Of a stretch of DNA of 20,529 nt, positions 14,945-20,470 are shown piece by piece; the first letter of the stretch is position 1, and every line of letters starts with the position of its first letter. The stretch is from an uncultured Ruminiclostridium sp. (GTDB taxonomy: Bacteria > Bacillota > Clostridia > Oscillospirales > Ruminococcaceae). The DNA lies in NCBI GenBank assembly GCA_934462775.1, contig CAKSIR010000027.1, positions 1-20,529 on the forward strand, written 5' to 3'. The translations under genes were made by a program, and so were the position numbers. A model generated the notes under the pieces. It was not told where the DNA came from and made no database searches. It worked only from the letters and a program-made list of their open reading frames with translations.

Positions 14945-15955
14945 TTAACTGTATGACAGATGAACCGCGTGGGAAATTCCGGGGATACTTTCGCCCTGCT
15001 GAACAACGGTAGGCGAAAGCAGCGCGCCTGTCGCTGCAAAAAGTACGTTTTTCAGCTTTCCCTGCGCGATTTCCTGCAAAATGTACCCGCAAAGCACGCT
15101 TGCGCTGCATCCGCAGCCTGAACCGCCTGCATGAACGTCCTGCTTTTCCATGTCGTAGATCATCAAGCCGCAGTCGCTGTGCTTTTGTGAAATGTCCACG
15201 TTATCCTTGCTGAACAGATCGCAGAGCAGGTCGCTGCCTACCTTTCCCAAATCGCCTGTCAAAATCATGTCGTAGTCGTCAATGCTTGAATTGGTGTTTG
15301 CAAGGTGCTTTGAAATGGTGGCGTAGGCTGCGCCCGCCATTGCAGCGCCCATATTGTTTGCGTCCTTTATGCCCATGTCCTGAATTGTGCCGAATGTGAC
15401 AGCCTTTACATAAGGCGGTTCTCCGTGCGGAGAAACGATCGCGCAGCCGCTGCCCGTTGTTGTCCACTGGGAGGTAGGCGTTCGCTGACCGCCGTAATTA
15501 AGCGGAAATCTGAACTGCCTTTCCGATGAGCAGAAGTGCGAGGAAGTAAGGGCGGCGGCGTTGCAGCCAACGCTGTTGTCAATGAAAACCGAAGCGAGGG
15601 CAAGGCTTTCCGCCATAGTTGAGCAAGCTCCGTAAAGTCCAACCACCGGAACGTTCGTTTCACGCAGATTGTAGGAAGAGCCTGTACACTGATTAAGCAG
15701 GTCGCCTGCGAAAATAAAGCTGATGTCCTTTTCGGCAAAGCCGCCTTTTGAAAGGGCGGTGTTGAAGGCGTACTGCTGAAACTTGCTTTCGCTTTTTTCC
15801 CAGCTGACTTCGCCCATTGTCACATCGTCAGCGATGTAGTCAAAGCAATCCCTCAGCGGACCGTCGCCCTCCATTTTCCCTACCGCCGCCGCATACGCCG
15901 ACACGCTGGGGCAGGTGGTCATTTCTATTGTACCTTCTTTTAAATAAGCCGACAT
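14945..15955 (-). CDS. spoVAD: stage V sporulation protein AD
   Basis: A 336-residue soluble protein with a thiolase-like fold, the dipicolinic-acid-binding part of the SpoVA machinery on the outer face of the spore inner membrane. The thiolase-type nucleophile region is VGLYGACSTMAESLA with Cys111; GGSGCGCSAS and the C-terminal GALLSPT are also characteristic. Full length for the family. AGGAG is 6-7 bases before the ATG at 15955. It sits between spoVAC and spoVAE with 9-base gaps, so the three are one transcript. As in other clostridia only C, D and E are present, without spoVAA, AB or AF, which in Bacillus flank them. Confidence 0.96.
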   Translation of the reverse strand: MSAYLKEGTIEMTTCPSVSAYAAAVGKMEGDGPLRDCFDYIADDVTMGEVSWEKSESKFQQYAFNTALSKGGFAEKDISFIFAGDLLNQCTGSSYNLRETNVPVVGLYGACSTMAESLALASVFIDNSVGCNAAALTSSHFCSSERQFRFPLNYGGQRTPTSQWTTTGSGCAIVSPHGEPPYVKAVTFGTIQDMGIKDANNMGAAMAGAAYATISKHLANTNSSIDDYDMILTGDLGKVGSDLLCDLFSKDNVDISQKHSDCGLMIYDMEKQDVHAGGSGCGCSASVLCGYILQEIAQGKLKNVLFAATGALLSPTVVQQGESIPGISHAVHLSYS

Positions 15956-15964
15956 TTTTATCTC

Positions 15965-16408
15965 CTATGCAAGATGAAATATAGCAAGAATAAGCCCGTA
16001 AACCACTGACGCAGTAATTCCGTAAACAATGACAGGACCTGCGATTATGAATATTTTCGCGCCTGTGCCCAAAATGAAGCCCTCGGTTTTGAATTCAAGG
16101 GCAGGGGAAACAACCGCGTTTGCAAAGCCTGTTATGGGTACGAGGGTACCTGCGCCGCCATGCTTGGCGATTTTGTCGTACAGCCCGAAGCCTGTCAGAA
16201 TCGCGCTGATGAAAATCAGCGTTATGGAAGTCACTGAGCCTGCCTGCGTTTTGGTAAGACCGAGTGTGGAGTAGAAATTCAGAAAAGCCTCGCCGACGCA
16301 GCAGATTATTCCGCCGATGAAAAACGCTTTCGGCAGCGTCAGATACAGTTTTGTATTAGGGGAGCGCTTTTTGGTAAGCTGATCGTATTCCTTGTTTGTT
16401 ATCTGCAT
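15965..16408 (-). CDS. spoVAC: stage V sporulation protein AC
   Basis: A 147-residue integral membrane protein with about four hydrophobic segments after a basic 20-residue N-terminus. Hallmarks are the PKAFFIGGIICCVGE region, GGAGTLVPITGFANAVVSPALE, and the FKTEGFILGTGAKIF stretch. In Bacillus subtilis SpoVAC behaves as a mechanosensitive-type channel that takes part in dipicolinate release. AAGGAG lies 8 bases before the ATG. It opens the operon. Expression should be forespore-specific under sigma-G in known systems; I could not place a convincing sigma-G promoter in the 87 bases before it. Confidence 0.96.
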   Translation of the reverse strand: MQITNKEYDQLTKKRSPNTKLYLTLPKAFFIGGIICCVGEAFLNFYSTLGLTKTQAGSVTSITLIFISAILTGFGLYDKIAKHGGAGTLVPITGFANAVVSPALEFKTEGFILGTGAKIFIIAGPVIVYGITASVVYGLILAIFHLA

Positions 16409-16494
16409 TTTACCAACTCCTTTTTAATGTTGCCTTACTATTGTTTTCACGGTTTTTGGATTTATTCCTGAAAAATCGAATTTTGAAGGCGGGA

Positions 16495-16533
16495 TAAAAA
16501 CGAAAAAGCCGTTCACCTTATAGGCAAACGGCT
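16495..16533 (-). terminator. trxA terminator
   Basis: An 11-bp stem (16507-16517 with 16523-16533, two G-U pairs) with a 5-nt loop is followed on the minus strand by TTTTTCGTTTTT. It insulates spoVAC from thioredoxin transcription. Confidence 0.92.
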
Positions 16534-16549
16534 CTTAAAACTATCGCGC

Positions 16550-16858
16550 TTACTTTATCATAGCGAGTATTTCCGATTTTGGTCGTACACCGACCGACGA
16601 CGCTTCAATCTTGCCGTTTTTCATGACGACAAGCGTCGGTATGCTTGAAATACCGAACTTTGCAGCAAGCTCGTTTTCTTCGTCAACGTTGATTTTTCCT
16701 ACCTTTATGTCGGGAGTTTCGTCTGCAATTTCATCAACAACAGGCGAAAGCATTTTGCATGGACCGCACCAGCTTGCCCAGAAATCAAGCAGAACCGTCT
16801 TTTCCGATTTAATAACCTCAGCGTCAAAATTATCTGATGTGATTGTAATAACTGACAT
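16550..16858 (-). CDS. trxA: thioredoxin
   Basis: A 102-residue thioredoxin, the general cytoplasmic dithiol reductant. The active site is WCGPC with Cys31 and Cys34, preceded by LLDFWASW; the cis-Pro loop is SIPTLVV, and the C-terminal GVRPKSEI replaces the usual GxxxKxxL helix start. The length is normal. AAGGAG lies 7 bases before the ATG. It has its own promoter and terminator and is divergent from the DUF2325-DUF3793-flavodoxin operon, with which it shares a 208-bp control region. No thioredoxin reductase gene is next to it. Confidence 0.97.
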   Translation of the reverse strand: MSVITITSDNFDAEVIKSEKTVLLDFWASWCGPCKMLSPVVDEIADETPDIKVGKINVDEENELAAKFGISSIPTLVVMKNGKIEASSVGVRPKSEILAMIK

Positions 16859-16886
16859 TTTAATTCTCCTTTTTGTTTTGTAATGT

Positions 16887-16902
16887 GAAGACTTAGGTCT
16901 TC
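16887..16902 (-). promoter_or_regulatory. leader dyad before trxA
   Basis: GAAGAC/GTCTTC with a 4-base centre lies between the trxA -10 and its ribosome binding site, so it is at the 5' end of the transcript. It could be an operator or a 5' stabilising hairpin; no family is recognised. Confidence 0.4.
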
Positions 16903-16909
16903 TGTTATT

Positions 16910-16938
16910 AGTATATCACAAATTACATTAAATGTACA
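16910..16938 (-). promoter_or_regulatory. promoter for trxA
   Basis: TGTACA (16933-16938, weak -35), 17-bp spacer ending in TGA, TATACT (16910-16915). It is divergent from the operon promoter at 16988. Confidence 0.62.
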
Positions 16939-16987
16939 GTATTTTAGTATACTTTTCATGAAAATATATTTAATCGTTCGGTTGCCC

Positions 16988-17016
16988 TTGACAAACTCCA
17001 ACTGATATGCTATTAT
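16988..17016 (+). promoter_or_regulatory. promoter for DUF2325-DUF3793-flavodoxin operon
   Basis: Perfect TTGACA (16988-16993), 17-bp spacer ending in TGC, TATTAT (17011-17016). The start point is expected near 17023, at the edge of the DtxR-like box. Confidence 0.88.
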
Positions 17017-17024
17017 ATGTTCAG

Positions 17025-17043
17025 TAAGTTTAGACTAACTTAA
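17025..17043 (+). promoter_or_regulatory. DtxR/IdeR-like iron box
   Basis: TAAGTTTAGACTAACTTAA matches the DtxR/IdeR consensus TTAGGTTAGSCTAACCTAA at 15 of 19 positions, including both inner TTAG/CTAA parts. It lies directly at and after the predicted transcription start, where a bound repressor would block the promoter. This suggests repression by Fe2+ (or Mn2+) through a DtxR-family regulator encoded elsewhere. Inference from the motif, not tested. Confidence 0.68.
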
Positions 17044-17066
17044 ATTGTATTATACAGAGGTGACTT

Positions 17067-17351
17067 ATGAGCGTAGTGGTAGTTGGCGGAAACGACAGAA
17101 TGGCAACAAGATACAAGGAAATCTGCGGCAGCTATAAATGTAAAGCGAAGGTTTTTACACAGATGCCCGCCGATTTTGAAAATAAAATCGGGACACCGGA
17201 TTTAGTGGTTGTTTTTACAAACACCTGTTCACATAAAATGGTTATAAGCGTTGATAAAAAGGCGGATAAGCACGATTTTGCAGTTGCAAAGATACACAAT
17301 GCAAGCGTAAACGCGCTTAAAAACGTACTTGAACAGTATGTAAATGCTTGA
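17067..17351 (+). CDS. DUF2325 family protein
   Basis: A 94-residue protein of the DUF2325 family, whose biochemical role is not established. It starts with a Rossmann-like strand and glycine turn, SVVVVGGNDRM, and has a second strand DLVVVFTNTCSHKM that is typical of the family (the T/S-H element near 51-57), followed by a helix-rich end. Cys20, Cys25, Cys54 and His56 are possible metal or thiol sites. The ATG follows GAGGTGA by 4 bases. It is first gene of the operon and lies 23 bases after the iron-box-like operator. An iron-related or redox role is inferred from the operon only. Confidence 0.8.
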   Translation: MSVVVVGGNDRMATRYKEICGSYKCKAKVFTQMPADFENKIGTPDLVVVFTNTCSHKMVISVDKKADKHDFAVAKIHNASVNALKNVLEQYVNA

Positions 17352-17367
17352 ATTAAATTATAAATGT

Positions 17368-17387
17368 AGGTTAGTTCACACTAACCT
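17368..17387 (+). promoter_or_regulatory. 8-bp inverted repeat before DUF3793
   Basis: AGGTTAGT-TCAC-ACTAACCT is a perfect 8-bp dyad ending one base before the GGAGGAG ribosome binding site. Its half-sites AGGTTAG/CTAACCT equal the core of the DtxR/IdeR box, but they are 6 bp apart instead of 1. It may be a second, differently spaced operator, or an RNA hairpin that tunes translation or mRNA ends. Confidence 0.55.
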
Positions 17388-17388
17388 C

Positions 17389-17395
17389 GGAGGAG
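17389..17395 (+). promoter_or_regulatory. ribosome binding site deciding DUF3793 start
   Basis: GGAGGAG just upstream of ATG 17398. An alternative ATG at 17344 (overlapping the DUF2325 stop) lacks a comparable site and would translate through the inverted repeat. Confidence 0.8.
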
Positions 17396-17397
17396 TT

Positions 17398-17964
17398 ATG
17401 CCGTATAAATGTAAGTGCTTTGAAAGTATTCTTGCTTTTCATTCAGCGCCGTCGCTGCTTGGAATAAAATGCGCAAGTCTTGTATCGCTTTGCATAAACG
17501 AGCTTGACATTGAAGAGAATATACTCAGGTTCAACCGCAAGGCTGCGGTGAAGGGTCTTAAAATAAGAGAAATGTGTCATTGCAAGGGCAGAGCGCTTAT
17601 CCTTGTTTACAACGAAAAGCTGTTGGAAAAGCAGCTGCTTGATAAGGAAAACGGCGCAGCGCTGCTGAATTACGGCTACTCCTACAAAAGCAGCATCGAC
17701 GAAAAGCTTTCCCGTTTGGCTGCAAGGATTTCTTCCGATGACGGATTTCCTCACGAAGTAGGAATTTTCCTCGGCTATCCGTTGGAGGACGTAAACGGAT
17801 TCATTGAAAACAACGGAGAAAATTTTAAGCTGTGCGGCTGCTGGAAGGTTTACGGCGACGAAGAAAAGGCAAAGCGTACATTTGAAAACTACAACAAGTG
17901 CAGAAAATTTCTGTGCAATAAATTAAGTCAGGGCAGCGACATTTACGAGGCTCTGAAAATATAA
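17398..17964 (+). CDS. DUF3793 family protein, cysteine-rich
   Basis: A 188-residue soluble protein of the DUF3793 family; no function is known. Family hallmarks seen are the N-terminal FHSAPSLLGIKCASLVS, a central LILVYN strand, FPHEVGIFLGYPLEDVNGFI at 117-136, and WKVY near 149-152. It has ten cysteines (5, 7, 25, 32, 60, 62, 146, 148, 168, 173), including three C-x-C pairs (CKC, CHC, CGC), which suggests metal or cluster binding. The order DUF2325, DUF3793, flavodoxin points to an iron-shortage or redox role; this is inference. The start at 17398 is preferred over 17344 because of the ribosome binding site. The flavodoxin gene starts 18 bases after its stop. Confidence 0.82.
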   Translation: MPYKCKCFESILAFHSAPSLLGIKCASLVSLCINELDIEENILRFNRKAAVKGLKIREMCHCKGRALILVYNEKLLEKQLLDKENGAALLNYGYSYKSSIDEKLSRLAARISSDDGFPHEVGIFLGYPLEDVNGFIENNGENFKLCGCWKVYGDEEKAKRTFENYNKCRKFLCNKLSQGSDIYEALKI

Positions 17965-17982
17965 CGGAAGGACGGATTTATT

Positions 17983-18390
17983 ATGAAAATTGCAGTAATT
18001 TATTGGAGCGGAACGGGAAATACCGAGATGATGGCAGGCGCAGTTGCTCAGGGAGCAGGCGCAGAGCTTTTCAGCGTTTCCGATTTTAAGGGCAGCGTTG
18101 ACGACTATGACAGACTGGCGTTCGGCTGCGCCGCAATGGGTTCTGAGGAGCTTGAGGAAACTGAATTTGAACCGTTCTTTGCTTCAATTGAATCAAAGCT
18201 CAGCGGAAAGACAATCGCGTTATTCGGTTCATACGGCTGGGGCGACGGCGAATGGATGAGAAACTGGGTTGACCGCGCAGTTGGCGACGGAGCAACAGTT
18301 ATCGGCGGCGAAGGTCTGATTGCAAATGAAACTCCTGACGAAGCCGCTCTTGAAGAATGCAAAAAGTTAGGCGAAGCGCTGGCTAAGTGA
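17983..18390 (+). CDS. flavodoxin
   Basis: A 135-residue short-chain flavodoxin, an FMN electron carrier that replaces ferredoxin when iron is scarce. The FMN phosphate loop is YWSGTGNTE (Ser9-Thr14), and the flavin-stacking loop [11 protein letters not shown] at 83-93 (with Trp87) is nearly the one of clostridial flavodoxins. It ends with a helix [12 protein letters not shown]. The ribosome binding site GGAAGGA is about 11 bases from ATG. Last gene of the operon, closed by a strong terminator. The position under a DtxR-like operator fits iron control. It could also reduce corrinoid for the adenosyltransferase encoded next. Confidence 0.95.
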   Translation: MKIAVIYWSGTGNTEMMAGAVAQGAGAELFSVSDFKGSVDDYDRLAFGCAAMGSEELEETEFEPFFASIESKLSGKTIALFGSYGWGDGEWMRNWVDRAVGDGATVIGGEGLIANETPDEAALEECKKLGEALAK

Positions 18391-18423
18391 CAGTCCCTCC
18401 TGTAAAAAGGTTTTATACGATTC

Positions 18424-18458
18424 AAAAATTCCTGCCAAATTTTTAGGCGGGAATTTTT
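18424..18458 (+). terminator. terminator of flavodoxin operon
   Basis: A 13-bp stem (18424-18436 with 18446-18458, one G-U pair), AAAAATTCC-type arm, ends in a TTTTT run. It separates the operon from the corrinoid adenosyltransferase. Confidence 0.92.
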
Positions 18459-18476
18459 GTATTTGCGCAGGCTGCA

Positions 18477-18505
18477 TTGACAACGCTGCGGCATTATGCT
18501 ATTAT
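18477..18505 (+). promoter_or_regulatory. promoter for adenosyltransferase with very short leader
   Basis: Perfect TTGACA (18477-18482), 17-bp spacer ending in TGC, TATTAT (18500-18505). The start point expected near 18512 leaves only about 14 bases before the ATG, just enough for AAGGAGG. Confidence 0.85.
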
Positions 18506-18525
18506 TTTTGAAAAAGGAGGCAGTT

Positions 18526-19047
18526 ATGGGACTTATTCATATTTATTGCGGCGACGGAAAGGGAAAAACAACAGCGGCGATGGGGCTTGCTCTCAGAGCG
18601 GCGGGAAGCGGCATGAAAGTGCATATAATCCAGCTTTTAAAGGGCAGCGATACGTCTGAGCTTCATTCGCTGAGCCTGATTCCGGGCATAACGGTTGACC
18701 GCTGCAAGAGAAATTACGGTTTCACCTTCAACATGACCGAGGAGGATAAAAAAGCTCAGATTGCCGAACACAATCAGATGCTTGAGGACGCTGAAAGGCT
18801 GATGAAAAACGGCGAAATCGATATGCTGATAATTGATGAATTCAACGCAGCTTACGAGTACGGCTACATAGATAAGGAGCTTGCGGACAGGGTTGTGCTT
18901 GGCAAGCCCGAAAATGTGGAGCTTATAATCACGGGCAGAAATCCCGCGCAGAAATTTATTGATGCGGCGGATTATGTAAGCGAAATAAAGGCGGTAAAGC
19001 ACCCTTATCAAAAGGGAATTAACGCACGAAAGGGAATTGAGTTTTGA
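18526..19047 (+). CDS. cobO: corrinoid adenosyltransferase, CobA/CobO/BtuR type
   Basis: A 173-residue ATP:cob(I)alamin/cob(I)yrinic acid a,c-diamide adenosyltransferase, which adds the 5'-deoxyadenosyl group to reduced corrinoid to make coenzyme B12. The P-loop is CGDGKGKTTAAMG at 8-20, the Walker B-like strand is MLIIDEFNAAYEYGYID, and the C-terminal signature is ITGRNPAQKFIDAADYVSE...KHPYQKGINARKGIEF. I start at 18526 (AAGGAGG 5 bases upstream), ten codons after the first ATG in frame. No other cobalamin gene is near and no B12 riboswitch fits in its short leader, so it may serve salvage rather than full synthesis. The Co(II) must first be reduced, for which the adjacent flavodoxin is a plausible donor. 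Confidence 0.93.
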   Translation: MGLIHIYCGDGKGKTTAAMGLALRAAGSGMKVHIIQLLKGSDTSELHSLSLIPGITVDRCKRNYGFTFNMTEEDKKAQIAEHNQMLEDAERLMKNGEIDMLIIDEFNAAYEYGYIDKELADRVVLGKPENVELIITGRNPAQKFIDAADYVSEIKAVKHPYQKGINARKGIEF

Positions 19048-19085
19048 AAACAGCCTCTGTATAACGAAATACAGAGGCTGTTTTT
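19046..19085. terminator. bidirectional terminator
   Basis: A 13-bp perfect stem (19050-19062 with 19069-19081, ACAGCCTCTGTAT arm) and a 6-nt loop. It has TTTTT on the plus side and TTTT on the minus side, and ends both cobO and the convergent HD-GYP gene. Confidence 0.95.
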
Positions 19086-20325
19086 ATGCTGTTTTCTCGC
19101 TGCTGTGAATATCGTTGTTTCTGACATCAACAATTTTTCCGCGTATTTTCATGAACGCGTCCACAAGCACAGGGTCAAAATCCCTGTCTTTTCCGTCTGC
19201 GATTATTTTGAAGCATTCGTCAATCGGCATTGCGTCACGGTAGCACCTTTTTTCAGAAACGGCGTCAAACACGTCCGCAATCGCCATTATCCTTGCCGAA
19301 AGCGGTATTTCCCTGCCCTTTTTGCCCATAGGATAGCCGCTTCCGTTCCACTTTTCATGGTGGTACATTGCAACATCATACGCCATTCTTTTATATTCCT
19401 CGTCATCGGTTTCGGAAAATGTGTCGTTGATTATTTTGCCGCCCTTTTCGGAATGGGTTTTCATGACGCTGTACTCCTCGTCCGTAAGTCTGCCGGGCTT
19501 TTGGAGTATGCTGTCGGGAATTGAGATTTTTCCTATGTCGTGAAGCGGCGCTACCAGTGCAAGGCAGTTGATATAATCATCGTTCAGCAGCTCCTTGTAG
19601 GCTCCCTCCTGCATAAGCTCCCTGGCGAGGAGCTGCGCATAAATGCTGGTGCGCTTAATGTGACCGCCTGTGTTCTCGTCGCGGCTTTCAACCAGAGTTG
19701 CGAAGTTGTAAATCATCTTTTTGTTGTATTTGAGCAGCTGTTCGTATCGTTCCATATCGTCATACAGCAGCCGCGAGGTTCTCTTAGTCAGGAAGTTCAG
19801 CAGGAACGAGAAGCAAAGCAGCGTAATAAATTTCGGAACAATGCTGTATGTGATAAGCTCATACATACTCTTGAAATTGTAGTCGGGCCGCCATTGCAGC
19901 CAGAAACCGAACAGCTGTCCGCATACAGTCGCAATCATTGTGAGAACCGTTGCCAGCCTGGTTATTTTTTTCTGAAAATACACCCCCGCTATGGCAATGG
20001 GGTAGGCGTAGACGAGTACAACATGGTAAGTGAGCGTGGTTGTGACAATCAGAATGAATATTACGGAGAAAATGACATAGGCATATTTAAGCCAGCGGGT
20101 TGACCTGCCGAAAATTTTGTTCATTGCAATTGGCGCAAGCAGCAGAACCGCGCTTGAAAAGTAAGCAATGGACATTGCCAAATCGTAAATTATAAAAATA
20201 CCCAGCACGTTAAGTATGTAAATCAGCGTAAACAAGCCGAAAGTTATTGCCATAATTGTGGCAACCGAACGGTTTGCGTCAGATTCGTTCTTTTCGCCGA
20301 TTTTTTCGATAACCTTATAGTTCAA
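19084..20325 (-). CDS. membrane-bound HD-GYP phosphodiesterase
   Basis: A 413-residue protein: six or so membrane helices in residues ~20-180, a linker helix rich in charged residues (~180-215), then an HD-GYP domain. Visible motifs are ENTGGH near 216, LHDIGK with His262/Asp263, THSEKG, HHEKWNGSGYP with His322/His323 and GYP at 330-332, and ADVFDAVSEKRCYR. HD-GYP enzymes hydrolyse cyclic di-GMP; an Asn stands where Asp is usual in the HHExWDGxGYP motif. The membrane part is not a recognised sensor domain. The start codon is TTG at 20325: GGAGG lies 7 bases upstream and the next in-frame ATG is 25 codons on, within the membrane part. It is transcribed alone. Confidence 0.9.
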   Translation of the reverse strand: MNYKVIEKIGEKNESDANRSVATIMAITFGLFTLIYILNVLGIFIIYDLAMSIAYFSSAVLLLAPIAMNKIFGRSTRWLKYAYVIFSVIFILIVTTTLTYHVVLVYAYPIAIAGVYFQKKITRLATVLTMIATVCGQLFGFWLQWRPDYNFKSMYELITYSIVPKFITLLCFSFLLNFLTKRTSRLLYDDMERYEQLLKYNKKMIYNFATLVESRDENTGGHIKRTSIYAQLLARELMQEGAYKELLNDDYINCLALVAPLHDIGKISIPDSILQKPGRLTDEEYSVMKTHSEKGGKIINDTFSETDDEEYKRMAYDVAMYHHEKWNGSGYPMGKKGREIPLSARIMAIADVFDAVSEKRCYRDAMPIDECFKIIADGKDRDFDPVLVDAFMKIRGKIVDVRNNDIHSSEKTA

Positions 20326-20331
20326 TTTTTT

Positions 20332-20369
20332 ACCTCCGAAATGCGGTCAAAATCGTTGAAGCGATTTTG
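20332..20369. repeat. direct repeat copy 1
   Basis: ACCTCCG joined to a 31-base stretch that holds the hairpin CAAAATCG/CGATTTTG (20348-20369). Copy 2 starts at 20471. As it lies between the -10 and start of the HD-GYP gene, the hairpin is in that gene's leader, and the repeat's CCTCC gives the ribosome binding site. Confidence 0.8.
20333..20337 (-). promoter_or_regulatory. ribosome binding site for TTG start
   Basis: CGGAGG followed by TAAAAAA and TTG on the minus strand. It supports the non-ATG start and lies at the edge of repeat copy 1. Confidence 0.75.
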
Positions 20370-20380
20370 AGTCTGAGGTT

Positions 20381-20407
20381 ATTATAGCATAAATCAAATC
20401 GCCGCAA
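20381..20407 (-). promoter_or_regulatory. extended -10 promoter for HD-GYP gene
   Basis: TGC-TATAAT (20381-20386) is an extended -10. The only -35-like hexamer is TTGCGG (20402-20407) with a short 15-bp spacer, so the -35 is weak. The leader would be about 50 bases. Confidence 0.6.
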
Positions 20408-20413
20408 GGTGAT

Positions 20414-20446
20414 ACGGCAAAGCCGTCATTTGCCGACAGGCAAATG
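20414..20446. repeat. two adjacent short hairpins
   Basis: ACGGC/GCCGT (20414-20426) and the perfect 8-bp CATTTGCC/GGCAAATG (20427-20446) abut each other without coding sequence between the two repeat copies. Confidence 0.6.
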
Positions 20447-20470
20447 GATTTAATGATAAAATGTTCTCAG

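Noticed and set aside
16409..16494. Possible sigma-G promoter before spoVAC (GAATA then CAATAGTA)
   Set aside because: The spacing is 19-20 bp and the -10 deviates from the CATAnTA pattern, so I could not support it although sigma-G control is expected.
17344..17397. Longer N-terminus of the DUF3793 protein from ATG 17344
   Set aside because: The GGAGGAG before 17398 and the inverted repeat between make the shorter start more likely.
20326..20380. Cyclic di-GMP riboswitch in the HD-GYP leader
   Set aside because: The leader is about 50 bases with one simple hairpin and lacks the two-helix GEMM arrangement.
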